From: Phaseolus vulgaris
Taxonomy: Eukaryota; Streptophyta; Magnoliopsida; Fabales; Fabaceae
Assembly: GCF_000499845.2 (NCBI RefSeq)
Contig: NC_023749.2
Coordinates: forward strand, 34,182,017 to 34,246,016
Direction of reading: 5' to 3'
Length of the DNA: 64,000 nt
Shown here: one piece after another, positions 1 through 10,651 of the stretch
Position numbering within the stretch: the first letter of the stretch is position 1
Layout: each line of letters opens with the position of its first letter
The notes under the pieces: model-generated
The model's database searches: none
The model's input: the letters and a program-made list of their open reading frames with translations, nothing else
What the model was told of the DNA's origin: nothing
Made by a program: the position numbers and the translations under genes

Positions 1-420
1 TAAAAGGCAGCGACTCAATTTCAGGTTCCCATCCAACACAATTAGCCAACCAAAGGGGGTTGACTGAATAATAAACTTTTCTTCATCACTTAAGGTTTTG
101 TTCAAACTTCCCAAAAATTTAGGCCTGCAATAATGCCTAAAGACCTGCATTTATAAAAACGTGTACACTTTACTAAGAATGTGATGTCATCGTATGCCCA
201 ACAAAATTAAGCATATTTGAAATCAAACCTTATCATCCACAAAAGATTTTGCATGACTACTTTCTTCACTTGTCATTATATCCTACAAAACATAAAAAAG
301 CAACATTGAATACATTATTCAAAACCAAACAACAATCAAAGAACATCAATCTTTAAAAAATCAAACAATTTATAGTTAATGTATTCTGTAAATGTGCTTC
401 TGCAATAAACTGACTTTGGG
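1..420. other. AT-rich non-coding DNA, no gene seen
   Basis: No open frame with codon structure, no terminal repeat and no recognisable element in this stretch. It borders the tandem array that begins at 421. Confidence 0.6.
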
Positions 421-1885
421 TGAATTTTGTGGTTAGTTTGCACTTTCCTACACTCATGGGTTTTAAAGAACCCATTTAACCCACTTTCTCTCCACCTCAT
501 GGCCCACCCTTAACCAACACGAACACTCATTTCCCATATCCAGGAACAATTTTCACTGGGGTTGTGCACGAAGTGTAATGTGGGTCACCACATATTCCCT
601 ATAGGGTCACCATTTGATGATATTCTAAGTTGAGTGAATTTTGTGTCCACTTCACAGTGCTCTAAACTCATGGCCTCTAAATACCTCAATTAAACCACTT
701 TGTCCCCAGCTCATGCCCCACTACAACCAACACAAACACTCACTTCCCATTTCTAGAAAAAGTTTACCTGGGTATGTGCAGGAACTAAAGTGTGGATCAC
801 CACATATTCCCTATAGGATCACCATTTCATTATATTCTCTTAGTTGAGTGAATTTTGTGCCCACTTCACACTGCTCTACACTCATGGCCTCTAAACACTT
901 CAATTAAACTACTTTGTCCCTAGCTCATGCCCCACTACAACCAACATGAACACTCACTTCCCATTTTTAGAAAAAGTTTCCCCACATCATGCCCATCCCA
1001 ACAAACATGAACACTCACTTCATATTTCCATAACAAGTTTCACTGGGTTTGTGCAAGAAGTAAGAGGTCGGTCACCACATATTCCCTGAAGGGTCACCAC
1101 ATACTGTCAGTCTCTAACTTTACTAAATTTTGGGGTTAATTCACAGGGTCCTACTCTCACACCCTCTAAACCCTAAACCCTCTAAATAACTCATTTAATC
1201 CACTTTCTCCCCACCTCGTGTCCCTCCCTAACCAACACGAACACAATTGACATTTCAAGAAAAAGTTCCCTTGTTAGGTTTGTGCAGGAAATGTAATGTG
1301 GCTCACCACATACTGCAATCGTCTAAGTTGACTGGATTTCTGCTCACTTGCCACTGCCTTACACTCATGCCCTCTAAAGTCTTGATCTAATACACTCTCT
1401 CCCCACATCATGCCCATCCCAACAAACATGAACACTCACTTCATATTTCCATAACAAGTTTCACTGGGTTTGTGCAGGAAGTAAGAAGTGGGTCACCACA
1501 TATTCCCTTAAGGGTCACCACATACTATCAGTCTCTAACTTTACTAAATTTTGGGATTAATTCACAGGGTCGTACTCTCACAGCCTCTAAATAACTAATT
1601 TAGTCCATTTTCTCCCCACCTCCTGTCACTCCCTAACCAACACAAACACAATTCACATTTCAAGAAAAATTTCCCCTGTTAAGTCTGTGCAGGAAGTCTC
1701 ATGTGGGTCACCACATACTCCTACTAGGGTCACCACACACTGCAACCCTCTAAATTCAATGAACATTGTGGTTACTTGACACTATCCTCCTTTGATGGCC
1801 TATATAAAAAACTGATTTAACCCACTTTCTCCCCACCTAGTGTCCCTCCCCAACCAACATCAACACTAACACTCTTTTTTTAACT
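421..1885. repeat. Tandem array of ~214-bp units, about 6.5 copies
   Basis: Units begin near 421, 635, 849, 1121, 1333, 1542 and 1760. Each runs through 'TGAATTTTGTG', 'ACTCATGGCCTCTAAA', 'AACCAACACGAACACTCA' and 'GGTCACCACATATTCCCT' in the same order. Unit lengths are about 214, 214, 272, 212, 209 and 218 bp, and the last copy is partial. The third unit is longer because it contains an extra partial copy (near 975-1120). That copy closely matches the segment at 1400-1540, so the array also has a two-unit higher-order repeat of about 415 bp. Nothing suggests coding; short open frames here break from unit to unit. Confidence 0.85.
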
Positions 1886-2039
1886 TTCTTATCCATGTCA
1901 ACATTACAAAATTTCCTTAAAAAGTTTGGTACCTCATCAACCTAACATTCCAAACAAACACTTTGCACTAATTATATACTAACACATATTTCCAACCACA
2001 ATATTTTCCACAAAAAATCAAGTCATACTCCACAAAAAT

Positions 2040-2770
2040 GGGTCCCGATTTTTGGACAACTCTAAATGAGTTGCTCCACCAATCCCTTTTCTTTGTGTAT
2101 CCTAACATGCTACTATGAAATCAAATACTACAATAATAGTGAAATACAGACCCACAAAGTAAACCCAACATCAAATACAAATATACATTTATCTTAACAG
2201 GCTGTGCGAAAAATCAGCTTTGGCTCATACAAGCGTCACCACAGGACAAATAACAAGAATGACCCAACAACAAAAATCATACAACAACAAGGTTTCACTT
2301 AATAAACAAATGAAAAAAAAAATATATTACCTTTGAAAACAGGATGTCCAAGAGGAGAACGCCACTCAACCACCGTGAAAACAGGATGTCCAAGACAACA
2401 CGGCCACCCAACCACCGTCAAAGGAGGATGTCGAAGATGACACCACCGCCAAACCACCCTGAAAATAGATGCACCTACGACGACCACGAACGTCGTTGCA
2501 CATAAAGGTTGTGGAGAACTTCGAACAAATACCTTGCAGAGAAGACGATGTGGTGGAGAAGACGAAGTGGTGGAGAAGACGAGTTCGTGGAGAAGAAACC
2601 TAAATTCAGCCCCTTTCTAAAAACCTAATTTAACATTCTACTGCACCCTAAACACTCAATTTCAGATTTTGCCTGGACCCCACAATCCAAATAAAATAAT
2701 ATTTTCTTGTGCCACGTTGGCAGTTGTATGGTGGAGAAACAAATTTAGGGTTGTCCAAAAATCGGGACCC
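2040..2770. mobile_element. Short element with ~42-bp terminal inverted repeats
   Basis: The left end (2040-2081, starting GGGTCCCGATTTTTGG) is the near-exact inverse of the right end (2729-2770, ending CCAAAAATCGGGACCC). The outer 27 bases differ at one position, and similarity continues inward with more mismatches to about 42 bases. The body is 731 bp with no transposase. It carries two small minisatellites: a 42-bp unit (14 codons) repeated three times at 2335-2460 with a partial fourth, and a 17-bp GAGAAGACGA-type unit at 2539-2589. I see no convincing target duplication. It fits a MITE or non-autonomous Mutator-type element; the superfamily is not settled. Confidence 0.65.
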
Positions 2771-3242
2771 TTACTGGAAATAATATATAAAGTTATGCCT
2801 AATAATAGTTTTAAGATAAGAATATTAAATAAATTTTATTTAAGTAAAATTTAATTATATAATTTAAATAAATATTTTCTTTGTTTGTTTAAGAATTTCA
2901 TCTTATTCAATCAAGTTAATTTAGTTAATTCCTCTTATTTTTGGTCTTCTGTAACTTCTCATATCTTTTATTCATGAGTTCGTTCATTTTATACAAAAAA
3001 AAATGATTAGTTAAAAAGTAATTTGATATATATGATTTTCAGGTAGATAGATACCTAGTAATTTCCCAGGAACACAAAATCAAAGGTATACATTTTTTTT
3101 TATCGTAATTAAAAGTCAGCTTCCATTTCAATATACGTGTTATTCTTCAGAATATGAACTTCAAGAAAACGATAAGGTACGGCAGATGAAAGTTCTTGGT
3201 ATTTTCATACCCGTTGACTTCATTTAGATGATGTATTCCAAA
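2771..3242. other. Non-coding DNA upstream of the small gene
   Basis: AT-rich sequence with no open frame of interest. It is the likely 5' flank of the gene at 3317-3559. Confidence 0.5.
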
Positions 3243-3275
3243 TTTATAAAGCATCATTTCACACAACACGCGTGT
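3243..3275 (+). promoter_or_regulatory. TATA box and CGCG palindrome before the small gene
   Basis: A TATA-like TTTATAAA lies at 3243-3250, about 70 bases before the ATG at 3317, which is the usual plant distance. Between them, 3266-3275 is the perfect palindrome ACACGCGTGT. It contains ACGCGT, which matches the CGCG core bound by CAMTA calmodulin-binding transcription factors. That a CAMTA factor acts here is inference. Confidence 0.45.
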
Positions 3276-3316
3276 GCACTAATCTCACTATACAGAGATT
3301 CATATTGAAAAGATAC

Positions 3317-3559
3317 ATGGCTAGACACTTTGTTCTTGTTGATGGTGGTGATGCAAACAGAGGTGAAGAAGGTTTGGTGCTCCACTCTCCACCTATACTT
3401 TTGTTTCTCATGATTATTGCCTCTCTTTCTATGATTTCAATCATCATATTTGCCTGCGGAGACGACAACAAAAATACCAAGCATGACCGTGGTGGCGGTG
3501 GCGGTGGATGTGGTGGCGGTGGATGTGGTGGTGGATGTGGTGGTGGATGTGGCGGTTAA
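3317..3559 (+). CDS. Small one-TM protein with Gly/Cys-rich tail
   Basis: This 80-residue protein begins MARHFVLVDGG. Residues ~1-25 are polar. Residues ~27-45 form one hydrophobic segment (PPILLFLMIIASLSMISIII), followed by an acidic, polar stretch. The last ~23 residues are almost only Gly and Cys in repeats of GGGC/GGC. I chose the ATG at 3317 rather than the upstream in-frame ATG at 3272 because the TATA box at 3243-3250 would place the transcript start near 3272. The protein looks like a small tail-anchored or type II membrane peptide with a metal- or disulfide-capable tail; this is inference. I do not recognise a named family. The tail's DNA is a GGTGGTGGATGT-type repeat, so its length may vary. 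It is the only plausibly intact host gene in the window. Confidence 0.6.
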   Translation: MARHFVLVDGGDANRGEEGLVLHSPPILLFLMIIASLSMISIIIFACGDDNKNTKHDRGGGGGGCGGGGCGGGCGGGCGG

Positions 3560-5067
3560 GTGTTAGGAATAATATACAAAGTACATGGAATGTAAGAGAC
3601 AAACCTGCAGTCTGGCTTGGAGTTTCCCTTTCTCAAGGTAGAAATAATAGTATTAGTTATAAGATGTAAAAGAAGTTTGTGTTTGCAAAATAATGCTTTT
3701 TCTTCTTAGTAAATTTCTGCAAATACAGTGTACCTTTGTATCAAACCTTTTTGTGTGTGCAAATACAACAGTAACACGATATAGTTTCCTTTTTGTCTTA
3801 CTATTTTAGGGTGTTGTTACTCTACTAGTCAATATACATGAACTCTCTACCTTTGTTTTAGAATTGGATTTGATATATAGATTGCATTAATTTATAACAG
3901 TTTTTCATAATTCTCACAAGCCTTCATTTGGATGATATAATTATTCCAGTCTCTTTTTTTTTTCAATGGTTTGTTTTTGTTGAATCTGTTTAAAGACTAA
4001 TGTACTCAATAATTACTTTTAGTCTTACTAGTTTTGCACAAGGCAAAATCAAAAACACAAACTATCTCGTATTTGGATCATCCTTCCATAAATGTAATAC
4101 ATTCTATGTTTATTTTGGTGATCAGTTAAGAGAATCAATTAAATTTTTACTTGGCAGTGAAATTTTTCTCTTATAATTGTGACTTTTTAGTGATCTTACT
4201 ATACTAAGATGATCTTTATCAGATCACTTATATCTTGATTAATCTATAAATCCGAATATTGTTGTCTCATTAGCGCTTCTCGGTCCTATGATTATGGATG
4301 TGATATGTCTGCAAAGATATTCTGAAAGTCAAGTTATTGAGACACTCAAGTTAATGTGGTATATTTTTAATGAACTTTTTTTTTATAGGTTATGAAGATG
4401 TCATGTTACCCTACATGATTTAAGTGTTGCTTAAGCAAGGAGATTAGTTTTAAGTGGTGTTATTGCTTAATTAGTTATGAAAATGTCAAAATGTAACTAT
4501 GTTAAGATGATTTTAGACTTTCCTGATGTATATCGGTATTATTTCGTAACTCTTTACCAAATTAATAATTTAATATCCTAAATATTCTTAATTTCTTAAA
4601 TTGCGGTGCGTTAAAGACCTTCACAATTGACCAGATTGTATGATATATTCAACATAATCATCTACCTTTGTTTCTCATTCACAATAAAACTTCTTCCCCT
4701 CCTTACCACTTCTTTACATAATTAATCAAATATGTTTCAATATTAATTAAAAATGTATATGTAAATTTGAGTCTTAGATTAAGTATAAATGAAAAATTAA
4801 TATAAAAAGAAGCCTCTACAAAAAAAAAAAGTTACTTTTAAGTTTTGAACTAAAAATGATTTCATAATTTTTTGTATGTGGTTTAGTGTTGAACACTCCT
4901 CTATGTTGAGACATCAACGGTCTCTCATAACCAAAATGGTTTATTTATTTTGTAACTTAGTTTATGATGATAGTATAATTTTATTCTTTATAAATCTTAA
5001 TTTATAAATGTCAAGGTAGAATCCTTGGTTCAAATGTGGCAAGAGATTAGAGTAAGAACTGGACAGA
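3560..5067. other. AT-rich intergenic DNA
   Basis: The 3' flank of the small gene, containing several AATAAA-like AT-rich stretches. I see no open frame, repeat array or element ends. Confidence 0.5.
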
Positions 5068-5300
5068 CACTATAAAAAAATTAGTATTATCTACGAATTT
5101 TTACCTACAAATTTAAATTTGTAAGTAAATTTAGCATTACCTACGGATAAGATTACTTACGGATATTTTCCACAAATCTAAATTTGTAGGTAAATTCAAC
5201 ATTATCTATGAATATTACTCACTGATCTGAATTCGTAAATAAATTCAACATTACCTACCATCTATTACCTACGGATCTCTATTACCTACAAACTATTATC
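5068..5300. mobile_element. CACTA-type terminus with subterminal repeats
   Basis: The sequence opens with CACTATAAAAAAA, the typical CACTA start. It is followed by subterminal repeats in both orientations: TTACCTACGGAT near 5136, 5152 and 5268, and AAATTTGTAGGTAA forms near 5110 and 5185. Many short direct and inverted subterminal copies are a hallmark of CACTA (En/Spm) elements. No matching opposite end was found before 6600, so the element is truncated or its other end is too diverged. No transposase is visible. Confidence 0.5.
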
Positions 5301-5689
5301 ATAATAATTATACACATAATATTAAATATATTATTATAATATGAATAATTATAAAATCATAATTAATATTCATAAATAATAATAATCATAACTAATAGGT
5401 ATACCTATTATTAATATATAAAATAAATAATATTAATATAATAATATAAATAATATTATCTATATCTATATAAAGGAGATTCCACTCCTTAATTATTTTT
5501 CTTTTATAAATTATTGTTTAATTTTTTAATATTACACTTATATCAATATTTATTTTATTTTAAATATTTTAGTTATTTTATTATTTTTTTGAACAATAAC
5601 TACATATACAATAGATTTTATAAGATTTGATTTTGAAAATTATTTTAATTTTTAAAACTAATTTATTTTTTTTTTCTTTAAATTAATAT

Positions 5690-6065
5690 CCAGTAGTGAG
5701 TATTCTTTCTCCACATCACACATTCTTGTTTGAAGAAATGAAATGAAATAGGAAAGAATAGTAGTACCTGGAGAAGAGGATTGACACGATCGCAACAGTA
5801 ATATTCAATATAAAGAATTGCGTTCGTGCACTTATGGCCGAAAATTGCGCCAACGAAACGCCTGTGATGAAGAGAGTGAGAGATGAAGCAATTGAAATTG
5901 AAGGAATCGAAAATGGAAATTTGAGAGAGAAAGAGAGAGATACATGAAGTAATCGTAAGTGCCGAAAGTGAGAGGGTAGTGTATGCGTTGAATGAAAGTG
6001 CCTTTGAAGATCCACAGAGAAAAGAAACAACGACTACTGGAGTGACCAAACCATGGCACACCAAT
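5690..6065 (-). pseudogene. Possible captured host-gene fragment, unidentified
   Basis: Minus-strand codons here are less AT-biased than the flanks and look like two exons. One reads ...GTFIQRIHYPLTFGTYDYFM and ends at a GTATCT splice-donor-like site (near 5942). The second follows a TTCATCACAG acceptor (near 5862) and ends at CTCCAG/GTACTA (near 5768). Different parts are open in different frames, so a fragment or pseudogene is more likely than a working gene. It lies next to the CACTA-like terminus, a common setting for gene capture. I could not identify the parent gene. Confidence 0.25.
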
Positions 6066-6179
6066 AACCACAAAATAGTTTTAGTATTAAATTCGAAAAA
6101 AACTGATTGAGAAATATGTAGAGATTTGTTTGAAGAGAGTCAGGAAGATTGAACTTTAGATTGAAAATATATTATATTA

Positions 6180-6500
6180 TATTAATATTTAATTTAAATA
6201 TTTATGGTTTAGATTTTAGATTTTAAATTTTAAATTTTAAATTTTCGAATTTAATTTTTAAATTTTAGGTTTTAAATTTTAGATTTTAGATTTTAAATTT
6301 TAGATTTTAGATTTTAGATTTTAGATTTTAGATTTTAAATTTTAAATTTTAAATTTTTAAATTTAAAAATTAAATTTTGAATTTTGAATTTTGAATTTTC
6401 AAATTTTGAATTTAAATTTGAAATTTTAATTTTGAAATTTTAAATTTTGAAATTTAAATTTTAAATTTTGAATTTTGAATTTTAAATTTTAAAAGATTAA
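6180..6500. repeat. Low-complexity TTTTAGA/TTTTAAA repeat
   Basis: About 320 bases of drifting TTTTAAATTTTAGA-type simple repeat. It has almost no G or C and no coding potential. Confidence 0.8.
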
Positions 6501-6739
6501 TAGTTTTCACGGTTACATCCACTCCCTTTTGTCTTTTATATTCAGACTATAGAGAAAAGAAAATGCTCATAAATTTTGACACATCTTGAACCCTCTTCCT
6601 TCACACTCCATGTTCTTCTCCTACTCTCACCCATCTCATTTTATAAGTCAACGAAGAGGAGAGGAAGCCAATAAGAGATTCAGGACGCAAGTAGACACCG
6701 CAAGTTCAAGATGTATATTATCATTTCATTGTCAACACC
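6501..6739. other. Host flank left of gypsy-1, no gene supported
   Basis: A short open frame at 6586 has no supporting features. Positions 6735-6739 (ACACC) are the left target duplication of the large gypsy element; the same five bases recur at 23806-23810. Confidence 0.5.
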
Positions 6740-7461
6740 TGTTCCCACTGGTTGACTCAGCCGCCGTTTGACTTCAGAGGTAGGTGGTGACTTCTCCTAT
6801 TTTTGGTGGTTTATGTTCTCCCTTTAGGTGATAGAGAGTGGCTCCGTTGAAACAGAGGGGTCCTACCCGTTGATTGCACTACGACGATCAAGTTAGTACT
6901 ACGCTAAGAAACAATAAGTATGTAAAGCAGTTTCAGCCTTAGAAACGACATACCATTACCAAGGATTTCAAGTCCCTTTCATAGGTTGTTTTAGGTTAAC
7001 TTCCCTGTCCCACGAGGACCTTTCCTTAAGGGAAATTAGGGTTATTAGGAAGACATCATGTTGCTTGTTGCACAATCTTAGCGCAGCTGACGCACAAGAC
7101 TTTCCTCTTCTAGAGTGCAAAATCTTAACAATATGGTCGTAGGATACCAACTCATGCACCAGCGTTGCAGGGCCATCTGTTCTATAGGTGCCCTAATTAT
7201 TCACATGTCATGCATGCAACTTTCCCTGGAAACCCTAACGCTCATGGGCCTTGAAGCCTCCAGGGAATACTTACTTGTGCTAGACCTAAACGTACTATAC
7301 ACACCACATGCATGAACCCTCCCGTGATTTAGGTCTTTCTTATATCTAGATGTCAGCTCGTTACTATTTCTGGGGCCCCACTTACGTTGCCCATTATCGC
7401 GACCAAACCACCAATGTCCGATGTTAATGTTTGATGTCGATGTCTAAGGTTGGCCAGTACA
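6740..7461 (-). repeat. 3' LTR of gypsy-1
   Basis: 722 bp; it aligns end to end with 23082-23805. Shared landmarks include ACTTCAGAGG, AAGAAACAATAAGTATGTAA, CTCATGCACCAGCGTTGC and ACACCACATGCATGAACC. Many single-base differences from the other LTR point to an old insertion. Confidence 0.92.
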
Positions 7462-8010
7462 CAAGCCCCCCAGGCTCGAGCTGTAACTTGTTTCAGCGAA
7501 GAGGCTAAATGATTGTCCATGGCGACCTATGTGGCGAATGAGTGACAGGACGTGCTTAGTGCGTCGAGGTGACGTTTCACCATACATTTTTATCAGTGTA
7601 CACGTGGCAAGATCAACGGTCGAGGCTCGTTGCCGCTTGCGCTTCCCATTATACGTTAAATTCCTCAACCCTTACCCTCCTTTCACTGTTTCATTACTTC
7701 TCTTAAGCATTTTTCAAACATTTCTGCCTCTCAACGCTTTGTCTTCTTCCCAACATCTTCAACTCCCCAAAGCATAATCACTCCAAGGTATGTTTTTTAT
7801 TCCATCATCGCCTTAGTTCTATTATTCTGATGCTTTTGACATGCTTTAACTGTTTTGGGACTGTTTAAGTTTTCTGCATTTTACGATCATTGTTCTTCAT
7901 TTTTCTGCTTTTTTGTTCTTCGTTTTACGATCGCATTTTACGAGCGCGCACACTTCTTCTTCTGAGTTGTGCGTTTCTTTTTCTTCCTTGTTTTAGCTTT
8001 CCCTCATAAG
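7462..8010 (+). promoter_or_regulatory. Leader of the antisense gene, with 5' UTR intron
   Basis: This stretch lies between the 3' LTR and the antisense ATG. A donor (CCAAG/GTATGT, intron from 7788) and an acceptor (CATAAG/ATGGCT, ending 8010) suggest a 223-bp intron directly before the start codon. The antisense promoter is presumably in this interval or in the LTR. No clear TATA box was chosen. Confidence 0.45.
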
Positions 8011-9844
8011 ATGGCTCAAGCAAACCTAGTTCCTCCCTCCCCTAACTACAAATCTCTAGCTTCACCACATTCGAGAGCATAGCTACATATAGGAAGAACG
8101 AAGACTGCCTTAAATCTCGTGTCTTTGGGAAGGAGCATGATAGATTCATGAAGGTCGTGCCTTATAGGATAGGTGAACCTGTCTGCTCTTATGAGTCGTT
8201 GGACCCAGAGGGACCATTTTGCTTCATCTATTCAACTGTCTTCGAGAGACTTACCCTTCACCTACCCTACACCGATTTCGAGCGTGCTCTCCTTACTGAG
8301 GTCAACGTCGTTGCTGCCCAACTACACCCCAACAATTGGGCATTCGTTAGGGCATTTTCCATCCTATGCGACCACTTTGGCCGTACGCCGTCTATGGATG
8401 TATTCCTGTATTTCTTCGAAGCCAAGAGCCCAGGGAAGAAGCTGTGGGTGAGCTTCAATGGGGTCGTTGGGAGAGTATTGTTGATCCTCTTCCAGAAATC
8501 GTACAAGGGCTTCAAAGGGAAGTTCTTTAAGATTCGTTGCAGCAAGTTCGATCCTACCCTCTTGGTTGGGTTTCCCCTTTACCGGGTGAAGGAACCTGGG
8601 CTCAAGAAACCCAAATGCCTCGAGGACTTACCCTGCGGGAATGAGAGGTGTGCCACTTCTTCTCCAACCTTCGAGTGGTGTTTAGCTCTGTCGAGTTACT
8701 CAAGCTCAAATACAGCCTTAATTCTCTTAAGGGCTACATTGGTACCCCATTTTTCCCTCATTTTTCCCTTATTCCTGCTAGTGTTTTTCTTGCTTGTGTG
8801 CATCGCTTGTTTGAATTCTTATGCTCCTTTATCTTCTTATGCAGGCATGGTACTTAACGTGGAGAAGAGGAGGCACTTGGCTGCCGTGACGGCTCAAATG
8901 AAGACTGCCCCAGGTCGCTCTGCCCCTGGCCCTTCTGCCCCAACCCCCATAGACCAAAGGCTCAAAGGGGTGGCGGAGGTCGTTGAGGTTGCCCCTTCTG
9001 AGGACGAGAATACCTGCTCAGACCTCGTCTTTAAAAGGAAACGCAAGGTTGATGATGTCGTCCTTGTACCCTCGGGCTCAGATGGTCAAGCCCCTTCTTA
9101 TAGGGAATGCCCTCCCAGTTCCTCTTCTCCCCGCGACATCGTGGTGCATGAAGGTAGGGGGAGAGTGCCTCGGGGGGTGACCATGGCGACTCCCTTGCTG
9201 ATCTGCCAGTCTTCCTCCAGCAAGAGCTGCAATCCTTCCGAACTTAGGAGAGGCTGGAAAACTTGGAGGATGACCCCCTGCTGAAGCACGTGTCGAGACA
9301 TCTTGGGGAGACCCTAGTTGGATCTAGCCTTCTCCTGTCCAAGATGAAGAAGTTAAGGGAAGCGGCTAGCCAGGACGCCCTTCAAGCCAAAGAGCTTAAA
9401 CGCCGCGAGACTGGCATGATCTTGGAGATGGCAGAACTTCGCAAATCTGATCAAGAGACCAAAAAAATCTTGTTTGAGAAGTCCCAAGAAACTCTGAGGA
9501 TTTACGCCAGGAACACCGATCATGAAGTCTTTTTTTTTTATTTGTCTCTTGTACTCGTTGTGAGTTACCTTGCCTGTCTTGGATTAGTCTCGTTAACTAA
9601 CAACGCTTTGATGACCGTCCTTACCTAAGTAGTATGCTCCTTGACAAACCTACTTGATCTTTACCTTCCTCGATTTTCAACATATAGGGGTAGAGGAGAT
9701 GTTTGCTTGAACTCTAGTTGGTCTCATCTCTGAACCATGTGGTTCTCTATTGCCCAGGTTGCCTATGTGCATCCGGGGGTGGATCATTCTCAAACTGGCT
9801 TGACCAAAGTAGTTGTTGATGGAAAGCTAGTAGACGCCGAATAG
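8011..9844 (+). pseudogene. Antisense gene of gypsy-1 (Transposase_28-type), broken
   Basis: This is the extra ORF that Tat-lineage elements carry opposite to gag-pol; databases describe the domain as 'putative gypsy type transposon' (Transposase_28). It starts MAQANLVPPSP at 8011, and a frameshift before ~8055 moves it into the frame that reads FTTFESI and then VVPYRIGEPVC (8148 on). A second frameshift near 8640 precedes a segment reading CHFFSNLRVVF. A 103-bp intron (8742-8844, GTACCC...ATGCAG) joins YIG to MVLNVEKRR. The downstream exon is charged and Pro/Ser-rich, then coiled-coil (about 9220-9510). The last exon reads AYVHPGVDHSQTGL and ends at TAG 9842-9844. The segment at 9514-9750 replaces exon sequence with a copy of downstream DNA. 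The protein's function is unknown; it is dead in this copy. Confidence 0.75.
9514..9740. repeat. Direct duplication, copy 1 of a ~225-bp segment
   Basis: Nearly identical to 9915-10136. Both run CATGAAGTCTTTTTTTT, CTCGTTGTGAGTTACC, GTCTCGTTAACTAACAACGC, GGAGATGTTTGCTTGAACTC in order. Copy 1 sits inside the antisense gene and interrupts its coiled-coil exon. Confidence 0.88.
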
Positions 9845-9914
9845 CGGTGGTGATTCCTTTTGTCTTTATTTTGTAACCTCATAAACAATTGATGACCCTG
9901 TACATATGTTTTAT

Positions 9915-10136
9915 TCATGAAGTCTTTTTTTTTTCTCTTGTACTCGTTGTGAGTTACCTTGCCTGTCTTGGATTAGTCTCGTTAACTAACAACGCTTTGA
10001 TGACCGTCCTTACCTAAGTAGTACGCTCCTTGACCAACCTACTTGATCTTTACCTTCCTCGATTTTCAACACATAGCGGTAGAGGAGATGTTTGCTTGAA
10101 CTCTAGTTGGTCTCATCTTTGAACCATGTTGTTCTC
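9915..10136. repeat. Direct duplication, copy 2
   Basis: This is the copy downstream of the antisense gene's stop. It runs straight into the minisatellite at 10134, so it is probably the source and copy 1 the transplant. Confidence 0.85.
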
Positions 10137-10651
10137 GACCTTGGCTTATAAAGACAAGGGAGAGGCTCACCTTTACTGGTCTCGACCTTGGCGTATAAAG
10201 CAAGGGAGACGTTTTACTTGGAACCATACTGTTCTCGAGCTTGGCTTATAAAGGCAAAGGAGAGGTTCACCTTTACTTGGAACCTTACTGTTCTCGACCT
10301 TGGCTTATAAAGGCAAAGGAGAGGTTCACTTTACTATTCTCGACCTTGGCGTATAAAGGCAAGGGAGACGTCTTACTTGGAACCATATTGTTCTCAACCT
10401 TGACTTGTAAAGGCAAGGGAAGGTTTACTTTTACTTGGAACCTTACTATTCTCGACCTTGGCTTATAAAGGCAAGGGAAATGTTCACTTTATTATTCTCG
10501 ACCTTAGCGTATAAAGGCAAGGGAGATGTTTTACTGGGAATCATACTATTCTCAACCTTGGCATATAAAGGCAAGACAGATGTTTTACTGAGAACCATAC
10601 TATTCTCGACCTTGGCGTATAAAGGCAAGGGAGAGGTTCACTTTGCTGATC
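10134..10651. repeat. Minisatellite, ten units of 46-59 bp
   Basis: Units start at about 10134, 10181, 10232, 10290, 10338, 10392, 10450, 10496, 10550 and 10604. Each begins TCTCGACCTTGGC, then TATAAAGGCAAGGGAGA, then a variable TTTACTTGGAACC-type tail. Long and short units tend to alternate. It gives open frames in several registers (LAYKGKG, LPLYAKVE), which I take as repeat artefacts. It lies between integrase and the antisense gene. Confidence 0.9.

Noticed and set aside
6586..6771. 61-codon frame left of gypsy-1
   Set aside because: It crosses the target duplication into the LTR, so it cannot be a real gene.
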